From the NCBI RefSeq assembly GCF_037975245.1, contig NC_092577.1, positions 17,818,398 through 17,882,397 of the forward strand: 64,000 nt of DNA, given 5' to 3'. This DNA is from Apostichopus japonicus (taxonomy: Eukaryota > Echinodermata > Holothuroidea > Aspidochirotida > Stichopodidae). Position 1 is the first letter of the stretch, and the number at the start of each line of letters is the position of its first letter. Position numbers and translations under genes: made by a program. Shown one piece after another: positions 1 to 9,049 of the stretch. The notes under the pieces were generated by a model that worked only from the letters and a program-made list of their open reading frames with translations, searched no databases and had not been told where the DNA came from.

Positions 1-380
1 TAACTACCAAAGAACTCACTACCATATCAACATATTTTATTATACGCGAAAACAGAGTATATTGCCGGAACTGAGTTTCAAAGAAATCAGAGATCTTCAC
101 TGCGATGATCCAACGTGGAAGCTGGATTTGTTATGGAATGCGCCCCATCAAATCATCAGTTCCAGGGTGGTCAGGTATGATTCAGATGATGCAACAGGGG
201 GAACACCCAGGGAAATCGTCTGTCTTCTTTTTTCCAATGATAGACATGAATCCGAGTGATAACTCATGCATATATTCTACTTTGAAGTTTGTATGCAATG
301 AAGCAAGACGACACAACACAAAGGCTATTCTTACTTTCGACCAACCCCTGTACTGGAAAGCTTTAATGATTGTACTTAAC
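1..380 (+). pseudogene. CXC/FEN-like multicopy family gene, 5' part (partial)
   Basis: The reading frame through about 105-380 encodes a segment with GWSGMIQMM, SSVFFFPMIDMNPSD and AILTFDQPLYWKAL. It enters from beyond the left window edge, so the true start is not visible. The last codons (MIVLN) are cut by a LINE at 381 and the same coding sequence resumes at 2219 after a repeated 15-bp target site. From memory of invertebrate predicted proteins, the block TFDQPLWWKAL precedes a conserved block like that coded at 2235-2440, so the two parts are one gene. Function is unknown. The protein belongs with the CXC-motif, FEN/PIN-like protein described at 2219-4801. The first 100 bases need a different frame, so an indel is likely near 100. 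Confidence 0.65.
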
Positions 381-671
381 TGTGCTTTTTACGTGCAAAG
401 AAACGGACACGGACCAAAGGTCAACAAAACCAAAAACAATCCCAGTCTGTTTAACAAGCACCAAAAACCCAACAGAAATCTCTCTTACCCACAAATGTAT
501 AAAATATAGCGTTTAACATGACGTGAAAAGGACACGGACCCAAAGGCTAACAGAACCAAAACAATTAATCTCCACAAACCAGCCCCAAAAACCCAACACC
601 AAACCACAAACAGAAAACCCCCAACCCATATTATGTAAGGACCACACAAATCCCCCACCCCACACAAACAA

Positions 672-734
672 CTAACTAACTCCAAAATTCATCCGGGGTA
701 CGCCGTCCCGATAGCAGACGACAGGCTTGCGCAT
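672..734 (-). CDS. Residual mini-ORF2 of the half-LINE
   Basis: A 20-codon frame starts at the ATG overlapping the ORF1 stop (TAATG) and reads M-R-K-P-V-V through ...R-M-N-F-G-V-S before TAG. The final residues match the C-terminus of ORF2 in the full-length copy at 56989-57050 and in the fragment ending at 36576 (RKPVVYYRDGVPRMKFGVS). The internal deletion therefore kept the ORF2 start codon and joined it in frame to the last 19 codons. Whether the peptide is made or matters is unknown. The copy at 50930 has the same frame at 51236-51298. Confidence 0.6.
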   Translation of the reverse strand: MRKPVVCYRDGVPRMNFGVS

Positions 735-2026
735 TACCTGCGAAATTTTCCCAATACGGGTCTTTTCAAGCCTCTAACAGTATTCCCCCTTTTCTTACGA
801 GGGAGCAGAGTTCTTAACTCCTCGTCAACCTTGATCGAGTGGACCTCCCTGTCAGGAACAGGAGGTCCACTAGCGACCATCGTGTCCGGTATAGCGGAAG
901 CGGCTGCGGGTAGGGTGGAAGGGCCACTCGAGTCAATGAGATCAGTGGCCTGTTTTGTCTCATCAAACCAATGGGAGGACTCCTTAGCCACAACTAATAA
1001 GGCTGTAGTGCAGTCCTCCATTGGCGAGTCAGAATCTGGGCCACTTAATGTCTCTTGGGCCGGTTGACTCGGGGCCCGACTAGTATCACCGATAGCGGGC
1101 GTAGCTACCGGTGAACCAGTACAAGCGACATCCTGCGCCGCGTGCCACTCCGCTAGTACCATCTCCGCCGTTTTGTCCTGCTCTGCCTCAGTGGGCAGGC
1201 TGGCAGTCTCGGTAAGTTCGATCAGGGGAGAGGTCGGACACGAAAGGGGGAACAAAGCCTCCATCGGGGCGCTAGTGTCGGACACTGGGGCGATGACAGG
1301 ATCATCATGTGGTACGGTGTCAGAGGCCGGGACAGGGACCGCTGCAACCACGCCCGTAGCCACTCTCGCGGCGTATGAGCGGTCTGGGCATAAACGGGCG
1401 AGATGGCCCGTTTTCCCACACGAGTTGCAAACGATATCCCCTTTACACTCGGCCAGGGTATGCCCAACCTGTAAACAGCGGCTACACCGCTTGTTCGGGC
1501 ACAACCTGGCCTCATGCCCTTCCAGCCCACACCTCCAACAAGTGCGAGGCTGGCCCGGGTATGCAATGTGGGCCCTGTGCCCATTAGCCCACAAGGTAGA
1601 GGGGATATCGGACTTGAGTTCGATTCTAACTCGTCTAGTCCCGGTCTTGACACCTTTACATTCAAGGAATTCCGGCTCCTCGTAGCCGGTCACTTTCCCA
1701 AAACGCCCTAGTGTCCGCACAACAACCTGTTCAGACATGTCCAGAGGGAGATGGAGGACTGTCACCCACACCGAACTGTCATACGGTGTGACCTTCAGTC
1801 CCTCAACTCCCTCCAACACATGGACGCCTCGGACGCGGGCAGCCTCCGAGGTAAACCGTACATCAAAACAATTCATACCCCGGAGAGGTTTACGCTGAAG
1901 CGCGTCAACCTCTCCAGGGACCTTTAAACCAACAGAACGCAAAACTGAAAAAACTTGTACGGGGACGACCTTAGCCTCCCCCGAAAAACTCAACAATACG
2001 ATTTTGCTGTCACGGCGAGCCGCCAT
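734..2026 (-). CDS. LINE ORF1 protein, gag-like with three CCHC zinc knuckles
   Basis: Intact 430-residue ORF1. I chose the start at MAARRDSK, which is conserved in all copies; an in-frame ATG lies 10 codons upstream. Residues about 1-150 resemble the RRM-like folded part of Tx1-group ORF1 proteins. Three zinc knuckles of the form C-x2-C-x4-H-x4-C follow at about 165-220 (CWRCGLEGHEARLC, CSRCLQVGHTLAEC, CNSCGKTGHLARLC). The C-terminal half is acidic, rich in S, T, A and P, and probably disordered. Known ORF1 proteins of this kind bind element RNA and form cytoplasmic RNPs. The stop TAA overlaps the next ATG as TAATG. That the frame is uninterrupted suggests a young copy or selection on ORF1. 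Confidence 0.85.
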   Translation of the reverse strand: MAARRDSKIVLLSFSGEAKVVPVQVFSVLRSVGLKVPGEVDALQRKPLRGMNCFDVRFTSEAARVRGVHVLEGVEGLKVTPYDSSVWVTVLHLPLDMSEQVVVRTLGRFGKVTGYEEPEFLECKGVKTGTRRVRIELKSDIPSTLWANGHRAHIAYPGQPRTCWRCGLEGHEARLCPNKRCSRCLQVGHTLAECKGDIVCNSCGKTGHLARLCPDRSYAARVATGVVAAVPVPASDTVPHDDPVIAPVSDTSAPMEALFPLSCPTSPLIELTETASLPTEAEQDKTAEMVLAEWHAAQDVACTGSPVATPAIGDTSRAPSQPAQETLSGPDSDSPMEDCTTALLVVAKESSHWFDETKQATDLIDSSGPSTLPAAASAIPDTMVASGPPVPDREVHSIKVDEELRTLLPRKKRGNTVRGLKRPVLGKFRR

Positions 2027-2218
2027 GACAGCTAGGGGTGTGGCAAAGCCACGCACCTATACACTAACCAAAACGAAACAAACCCAAAACACACAAACTT
2101 CACTAAAACAAACTGTAAACTAATGAAGGGCCAACGTAAAAACACAATAAATGTGTGGTCAACGAAAGGTGGAGAGCAGCCGAAAACACGTCCGCACTCC
2201 ACGAGAACTGAACTGAAC

Positions 2219-4801
2219 ATGATTGTACTTAACGAACCTGAAGGTAGCGATCTCAGGTCCACAATTTTGCGTCTTGGTGGGTTCCATCTCCAAATGAGTT
2301 TTCTTGGTTCTATTGGTCACTTGATGGCTGGCTCTGGTTTGCGTGAACTTTTAGAGACAACTTATGCGTCAAACACTGTCAACCACATGCTGACCGGTAA
2401 AGCTGTAGCAAGAGCGTTGCGATGGCACTGTTTGGTCGATAGTGCACTAAACTATATGGTTATTTCAAAGGTCTTTACAACAAATATTGAGACGAAAGAA
2501 GTAAACATCCAGGTTTCAGAGGATGATACAGTATCAAATATGGTACAACAACAGGCCAATGACAATGCGAGTACGTTAATGAATGATGAGCAAGAAACAA
2601 ATGAAATGGATGAAGACATAGTTCATGAATCACAAGAAACTTCTGTATGCAGGACCGATGAAGAACTTCTTTTAACGGCAAAGAACCTCCATGACAGACT
2701 GATGGACAAGGCAATCTCACCTCAAGAGGTTTGCGAAAGCGATGTGCTCGACAGTATAAATGAAGAGCTTGAAAGGAAGAAACTTTCTTTATCTAATCTT
2801 CGCACAGGAACACTTTGGATGCAGTACATGCATATGGTTGATTTGCTTCGCTTGTTTATTAAAGCTGAACAGACTGGGAACTGGAATCTTCATCTAAGTA
2901 CAATGAAAGAAATGTTACCATTCTTTGCTGCTGCAGGACACAACTTGTACTTCAAATCAGCATACATATATCTGCAAATGATGATACAATTAGAAGTGGA
3001 TCATCCCGAAGTTCATGCCGCTTTTCAAAATGGTCATCATGTGATCCGTAGGAGTAATCGGTTTTGGGCTGGACTCTCATCCGATCTTGTGATTGAGCAG
3101 GTACTGATGAGATCTCTCAAAACAACAGGTGGTTTGACAAGAGGACGTGGCATGACAGACGCCGAAAGGGCAAGATGGATACTTTCAATGCCAGCATGTG
3201 CAGATATGAACAACGCTATGCAAGAGGTATGTGGAATTGACTACCACACAAGCAGTCAGCATAAAGAATTATCCGAGGCTTGAAAGGAAAGGGATGACAA
3301 GGATCTGTTCACTGTAATTTCGTTTCTACAAAATAGGGATCCGTTTGCAGAAGATCCATCTCTACGAAACATTGAAACAGGGGTAATAGCTGACGGAAAT
3401 GTAAACGTAGACAAGGCCAAAGATGTCGGGTCGACTATTGTGCAAGAAATGGCTGGAAAAGGAGTGACAGGATTTTCTTTCAAGCGATCACAGCAGGCCA
3501 CCACAATGAATGCCAAAACAGCTGTCAAAGTGGATGGAGATTCAATTGAAGTTGATCCACAACTCCTTTTCCAGCGATTATTATTGGCGTCAAATGGTAT
3601 GTACGATGACAAGGCAGAACTTTTCCGTTACGAATTATGCAGTCACCCATCATCACTGTTTGATACATCTGGTCTTATAAGAGCATCGAATAACTCTTCC
3701 CTCGCTGATGCAATATGGGGGCTAGGTGAATGTAACGCACAAGAACTGCCATCAGTTGGACTGCAGTTTATATTGGACGGTGGTTCCCTCCTACAGCGTC
3801 TGCCGTGGCGCCAAGGCGAAAGCTTCAACACTATTTGTAAGATGTACTTGGACTATGTCAACAAAAAGTATGGTAACGCCATGGTTGTCTTTGATGGTTA
3901 TTCAAATGGCTCATCTACAAAGCATGCCTTGTAGATCCCCGTAAAGACATTCCTCGCCAATTCATGCAACAAAGAAAGATTTCTTAACATGTTGGGTCAA
4001 AAAATGGAAGAAAGATCTTAGTGTGTTCCATGCCGATGACGATGCCGATTTACTGATTGTACTAAAAGCTGTCGAATGCTCTACCAACAAAGACACAGAC
4101 ATAGTCGTGCTACTTTGTTTCCATGCCAACAGTACCTCACACAGTGTATACTTCATGAGTGAAAAATTAAACATGCAAAGGATCTGGGACATACAGAAGA
4201 CAAAGAAAGTATTGGGAGAAGACATGTGCAGGCATTTACCATTTGTGCACGCTATAAGTGGCTGTGACACCACTTCTTATCCGTTCGGAGTAGGAAAAGG
4301 TGCAGTTTTAAGGAAAATGACGATCATTGTAAGAATCAAGGTGAAGTATTTTCTAGACAGGCCTCAAAAGAAGAAGTAATTAAAGCCGGTGAAGAAGCCT
4401 TAGTCTTTCTGTATGGAGGTAGTCGAGGAGAAAGACTTGATGATTTGCGAGCTCGAAAATTCTTTAACAAAGACCCTGCCACCGACATCAGCAGCAGCAA
4501 GATACCATAGCTTAAGAGTGTTTCTGCAAGTTCAACAGTGGATTGGAACAGACAGTGATTTACTGCCCCACGAATGGGGATGGTATACGAGTAATAACAA
4601 TCTGATGCCCACCAAGTCACCCTTACCGCCAGCTCCTGAAATGCTACTGCAGGTCATCAGATGTACATGCAGAACCAACTGTGATTCGGAAAGATGCTCC
4701 TGTAGGAAGCATGGGTTGGAGTGTTCTGTAGGATGCAGTGAATGTCGTGGAATCAGCTGCTCCAATGTTGCAGACTACGACAACGATAGTGAGGAAGACT
4801 G
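2219..4801 (+). pseudogene. CXC-motif, FEN/PIN-like family gene, main part
   Basis: Long coding stretch without introns that continues the piece at 1-380. It has an N-terminal conserved block (LRLGGFHLQMSFLGSIGHLM), a helical, charged middle, and then a segment with VVFDGYSNGSSTK (3886-3920), the acidic motifs HADDDADLLIVL and NKDTDIVVLL (4027-4110), and HAISGCDTTSYPFGVGKG (4249-4300). Their order resembles FEN/XPG-like PIN nucleases, with N-terminal VFDG, inner acidic clusters and an H3TH-like loop. The C-terminus (4660-4770) is a cysteine cluster, CTCRTNCDSERCSCRKHG..., like tesmin/TSO1 CXC DNA-binding domains. Lesions are a TGA at 3281-3283, a missing segment near 3925, a shift near 4018 and frame changes at 4320-4450. 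The nuclease assignment is inference; the CXC motif is visible directly. Confidence 0.7.
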
Positions 4802-6525
4802 ACCGTAGTGACCTATTATTCAAGGTATAATTTACTTCATCAGTGTTTCAGTAAAATATTTGGTTTGTAAAGCTACTCCATATGAGCCGTTTGAGGAAAA
4901 ATCACGAAAGTTATCTAAAAGAGTGAGCACGCCAATTTGATCGTTTCCTCAATCAAATCAATATCCCTCAATTATTCGTTTTTAATAATTCGTTTTAATT
5001 CGTTAATTCCTTTTAATAATTCCTTTTAATAATTCGTTTCAATAATTCGTTTTTAATAATTCGATAATTCGTTTTTAATAGAGGGGAGTAGGGGGCATGC
5101 CCGATTAAAGTGAGAGGGAGCACATTAAAAAAAGGTATAAATTGTTACAATTGTCACCCCGCGACCCACAAAAATAAAAAAGAAATGTTTCTCTCTACCA
5201 CCGTTCTATAGATACCCCACCCCACCCCACCCCCTCCCCCCCCCAAAAAAGCAAGTCACAAAACGAATCGCCGCTCGGTTAGAAAGTACTAATTGGCTAC
5301 AGGAAGCGATGTGGGCACTGCAAGTTTAGGTCGATTGCAAATGAATAGTACTCGCTGCTTATTTACCAAAAAATGGCAATGTTTAAAGAAGTTAAATTTC
5401 AGTTTTAGTTTTGTAAATCAAGAGATGCCCATACAATGTGATGTGAAAGGAAAGTCACATGTTTTCATATTATTTGGCAGGCAATATACGTGTTATCTCA
5501 ATACTCTTCTGCCCACGCTAAAGTTATGTAAACATTGTTGACCTAAAATCATAAATTTATTAAATAAGGAAGAAGTTAGAAAACATAAACTTCCACGTAC
5601 ATAGTCCTCTCTTAACTTATGATCACATGGCGATGAGGAAAGCGCCCTCATTGACGGATTCATTTCTATCTAATTGACAACCATTGTTTACTATTTAAAG
5701 GTTCCGCCGTATGATTTGATTATGCTTTTATTGTAATTAATGTCTTTAATGGCAATATATATTGATTGAAAAAATAAGCCCGCCGCCATTTTGGATATGA
5801 TGTTTATTAGACACTTATCAGTCTAAAACTGCTAAAAAACATTCTGTTGCGATTTGTTTAAGGTTGAGCCATTTTTGGTCATAGATTGACTGGACTATTC
5901 TGCAATTATCGCAGATGAAGTCACTACAGGCCAGAGTTCAGATGAGGCTGAAGATGTGGAGCCCCAATTCGATAAGAGCAAAAAACAGACTGCGTACGTG
6001 TCATCATCTAGCAGCAGATCTACCCATAAATGAGTTTGGAACAAGTAAAGTTACTGTCTATACTGCTGTGCAAAACAAACCAACATAGCTCTGAAAGAAA
6101 GTGATAACACTGCTTAACATGCTTTGCCTTTGGTCTAAACTACGACATAATGGCAACCACGCACAACAAGGAAGTCTTTTTAGGGATTGTTAGAAAAAGG
6201 CCGGTAAATGGTAAATGAAAGGCCATTGAAGATTAAGTTCCATGCAGTGACTGTCTGGGGAACTTCGGCAGTCTATCTTTGTGGATACACAAGAAACACT
6301 GCTTGGAGTCCTTAAAAGGCAGCCAGCATGTGAGGGAAGAAGTTTGCTCCCTTGAAGTATACAATTCATGACCAGCTGAGAAAAGTTGTGGACCGGATGA
6401 TACATGATGATATAACTGTTATTGCTTAAAAATAATAAGTACATATTAACTGTTGGTCAATACGAAATGGATACAGTAATTCCTTGAAAAGGAAGAAGTT
6501 TGCTCGTGGAAAAGTCCTCAAGTAG
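4802..6525. other. Non-coding stretch, AT-rich low complexity and a C tract
   Basis: No convincing gene. A degenerate microsatellite of TTAATAATTCGTTT-like units lies at about 4965-5080. A (C4A)n/poly-C tract is at 5216-5246. A short acidic open stretch at about 5900-6035 (TTGQSSDEAEDVEPQFDKSKK) could be an exon of the gene at 6526 but lacks decisive support. Confidence 0.6.
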
Positions 6526-6673
6526 CAAGGACACCTGACTGCAAACTAATTTCAAAGGGAGATTTTCTCATTGAGTACAGAAGGATCCTTACAAGTGAAG
6601 AAGAAGAAGCATTGCATTCAGGGAATGTAGCAAGTTACCCGTTCTATTTCTCTTATGAGAGGAAGAAAATGTG
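6526..6673 (+). CDS. SET-domain-like exon (host-like gene, exon a)
   Basis: Encodes ISKGDFLIEYRRILTSEEE followed by YPFYFSYERKKMC. This matches the N-terminal core pattern of SET lysine methyltransferases (KGDFxxEYxGxLxxxEE...YxFxYxxKxxCVD). The proposed donor is TG|GTAAGG at 6673/6674, phase 2. It joins in phase to the exon at 8296, which starts by completing the Cys codon and continues VDGTDAKRLAKYANDA. The upstream acceptor (after AG at 6524-6525) is only a guess. The closest type I can name is the KMT5A-like or PR/SET class. The exon end is also part of the triplicated 168-bp unit. Confidence 0.65.
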
Positions 6674-7149
6674 GTAAGGATAAATTTTTTTATTTCACTC
6701 ATTTAACTGACTTGATTTTTCAAGAATTAATGAAGCAAATAAGTGACCAGAACAGATTGAGCACCTTGGAACCCAAGGATGTTATATATGTAAGTATACT
6801 ATTCGAAAGTTCTATTTCTCTTATGAGAGGAAGAAAATGTGGTAAGGATAAATTTTTTTATTTCACTCATTTAACTGACTTGATTTTTCAAGAATTAATG
6901 AAGCAAATAAGTGACCAGAACAGATTGAGCACCTTGGAACCCAAGGATGTTATATATGTAAGTATACTATTCGAAAGTTCTATTTCTCTTATGAGAGGAA
7001 GAAAATGTGGTAAGGATAAATTTTTTTATTTCACTCATTTAACTGACTTGATTTTTCAAGAATTAATGAAGCAAATAAGTGACCAGAACAGATTGAGCAC
7101 CTTGGAACCCAAGGATGTTATATATGTAAGTATACTATTCGAAAGTTCT
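6641..7149 (+). repeat. Perfect 168-bp tandem triplication spanning an exon end and splice sites
   Basis: Three apparently identical units start at 6641, 6809 and 6977, with a 5-base partial fourth. Each unit has the 3' end of the SET-like exon with its GTAAGG donor, a short pyrimidine-rich intron-like stretch, an AG, 65 bases, and GTAAGT. The 168-base period is a multiple of three, so a 179-codon frame stays open across the array by chance or design. The 65-base inner segment would shift the frame if spliced in as an exon. Identity of the units implies a recent duplication or an assembly artefact. Confidence 0.9.
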
Positions 7150-7817
7150 GTAGATCACATTGAGTGTAAGAAACCAACTGACAATGTGACATAACATAGG
7201 TTGCCAAAGATATTTTGGGCCTCAGCAATGGTTATTAGAAAAGTTGCACTGTACCAATTCAAACCCAAGTTCAGGTCACATTGCGAGAGAGACGCCTACC
7301 CCAAACTGATATGTTGGAAACGCCACTCTGAGCAATGGTCTGCAAAGGATATTTGGAAAAAAGAAAATATGTAAGCATATTTTTCGTACCTGTATCACAC
7401 ACAAAAGTTTGATTACAATTGGTTTAGCGATTTGTACTTTGGCCAAAAAATTACAGTTTTCATAAACTTTATATTTTGGATGTTTCATTGCCAAATAAGG
7501 TTCCTTGGAACTGTGAGGTCAGTTGGTTAAATTGTTTTCAAGACAGTGTACTCTGAAGATCTTGGACATATCTGTCATGAGGTTGTCCCAAGTTTAAAAT
7601 GAAGTACTTACATATTATTCAAGATATGATCCATGATCATTTACACAATTACATAATTACACAGACCACATGGACACTCCCACCCACATACAGTTTCACA
7701 CATAACATCAGAAAAACATAGGTTGTTTGTATACTTCATCAGCTCCAGCGTTTCCATGGCGTTTCCATTCTCCAATGGTTGTACCGAAGAATATATAGCC
7801 CCCAAAGACGACGATCC
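7150..7817. other. Intron-like stretch without recognised gene
   Basis: AT-rich sequence between the triplication and a LINE fragment. Only short open frames on either strand are seen, and none resembles a known family. Confidence 0.5.
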
Positions 7818-8032
7818 GTGTGCTTTTAACGTGCTAAGAAAACGGACACGGACCAAAGGTCAACAAAAACAATCCCAGTCTGCAAAACTACAACTGAAAC
7901 CCATCAATCTCTCACTAACGCAGCGTTTAACGTGCCGCGAAAAGGACACGGACCCAAAGGCCAACAGAAGCAAAAGAAATAAAACACTACAAACCGGCCC
8001 CGAAAGCCAACCCCAAACCACAAACAGAAAAG
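7818..8032 (-). mobile_element. 5'-truncated 3' end of the family A LINE
   Basis: This 215-bp minus-strand piece contains only 3'UTR: the terminal ACGTG...ACGGACACGGACCAAAGG block and the second repeat with GGACACGGACCC. It is flanked by CGACGATCC at 7809-7817 and 8033-8041, a 9-bp TSD. This is the usual result of aborted target-primed reverse transcription. Confidence 0.8.
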
Positions 8033-8295
8033 CGACGATCCACTACAACATCCGGGGCCATGCCATAAAATGTGAATGTAATTGGAAATTTTCGAAGAAA
8101 TGATATCTTACTTTGTTTCTTTGCTATAATTCTCATGACAAGCAACAATAGATTTTAAAATGTTACAGGTTTTTGTGTTTCATTGTATAGAATGTTATAA
8201 ATTCTTAAAGTCTAATATGCTTTGAAATCCACTTTATAATGTCGGATAATCATGTACAGTGTGATTGAGTATTTTGTACCTTTCTATCTTTTCAG

Positions 8296-8399
8296 CGTTG
8301 ATGGCACAGATGCTAAACGTCTTGCAAAGTATGCAAATGATGCAAAGAAATGCAATGCTGAAATGAATCTGCTGGAAGTACATGATCTTATATACTTAT
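8296..8399 (+). CDS. SET-domain-like exon (host-like gene, exon b)
   Basis: Acceptor CTTTTCAG at 8288-8295. The exon completes the Cys codon from exon a and reads VDGTDAKRLAKYANDAKKC...LLEVHDLIYL, matching the CVDxT...LxRxxND/H region of SET domains. The donor at T|GTACGA (8399/8400) is my best guess and gives phase 1. The C-terminal SET core (ELxYDYG-like) was not found downstream before 11358, so the gene may be broken, or that exon may be lost or unrecognised. Confidence 0.6.
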
Positions 8400-9049
8400 G
8401 TACGATAAATACGATATAAAGTCTCTCCCTTGGAGATTTCACTCATCAGTGCATTTTTATATTTTGAATTGTCTGATACATGACAGTGGACCTAGGTGCT
8501 TATTTCTGATTCTGATTTTACATTATTCAACACTTAGTGAGGTGAAACTCTGAAAATCGTGGATACCTCTAATACTTGGTGTGTGGATGCATCACATTGA
8601 GTACAAGACACCTATTGTTTTTGGTGGAGGTGTGTATAGCCACGTACAGTATACTGACCTGTGTTTATCATGCCATAATGTTATTGTATCAAGAATGGTG
8701 CTTTGGGCCATTTCTATTGTACAACTAGTTGTGGTTACTAACAAGCAAAAAGCCTAGTACAATGAAGTCATCAAAACCTCTCAATGCACTAATTTTGTTG
8801 TGCAGAAATCCTCCATGTATCCCAAGTAGCCAAAATATTCTCTTTCAAGCCAACGAACTGTATGGTAAATAGCCAGTGTTTCAACATGGTGCTGCAAATG
8901 TCTGTCAACAGTTGCAAAATTCCTTCATACAATTATCTCCAGATATATTTTAAAGCTAAATTTAAGTCAGTAGTTTTAAATGATTGAAATCCACAAGAAC
9001 TTTGTACTAACTCAAGAACTTTGTACAGTTAGTATCCTGTGTGGCTACT
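8400..9049. other. Non-coding intron-like stretch
   Basis: No gene or recognisable repeat seen. Confidence 0.45.

Larger units (their letters stand above)
381..2218 (-). mobile_element. Half-LINE (family A, copy 1): ORF1-only L1/Tx1-like retrotransposon
   Basis: This minus-strand non-LTR element is flanked by a perfect 15-bp duplication, ATGATTGTACTTAAC, at 366-380 and 2219-2233. Its 3' end is at 381 (rc GCACGTAAAAAGCACA). Its 5' end at 2218 carries the group motif CGTGGAGTGCGGACGTG. It contains a 5'UTR, an intact ORF1 (734-2026), a tiny ORF2 remnant (672-734) and a 3'UTR with two diverged direct repeats around ACGGACACGGACC. Compared with the full-length relative at 56744-61712, about 3.3 kb of ORF2 is missing at a junction near 732. 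The same junction occurs in the copies at 16159, 50930 and 56012, so it is inherited and not a private deletion. Movement would need an ORF2 protein supplied in trans. Confidence 0.85.

Noticed and set aside
1173-1685. Long plus-strand frames opposite LINE ORF1 (also at 16953, 29379 reversed, 51737)
   Set aside because: Antisense shadows of the GC-rich ORF1; they recur only because the LINE copies recur and have no independent features.
2123-2218. Upstream ATG making a longer start for the 2219-3283 coding stretch
   Set aside because: Those 96 bases are the LINE 5'UTR on the other strand; the host coding sequence begins after the TSD and really continues from 1-380.
4960-5085. CRISPR-like or regularly spaced array in the TAATTCGTTTTTAA repeats
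   Set aside because: Units are variable and directly abutting, without spacers; it is an AT-rich microsatellite in a eukaryotic genome.
5216-5246. Poly-C tracts here and at 16394, 19130, 21436, 22637, 56297 and 59936 as a structural signal
   Set aside because: Simple homopolymers in unrelated contexts (several inside LINE 3'UTRs); no consistent placement or partner motif.
6655-7194. A 179-codon open frame with three 56-residue repeats, looking like a repeat protein
   Set aside because: It is the 168-bp triplication read through exon, donor and intron-like sequence; the period is a multiple of three so the frame stays open automatically.
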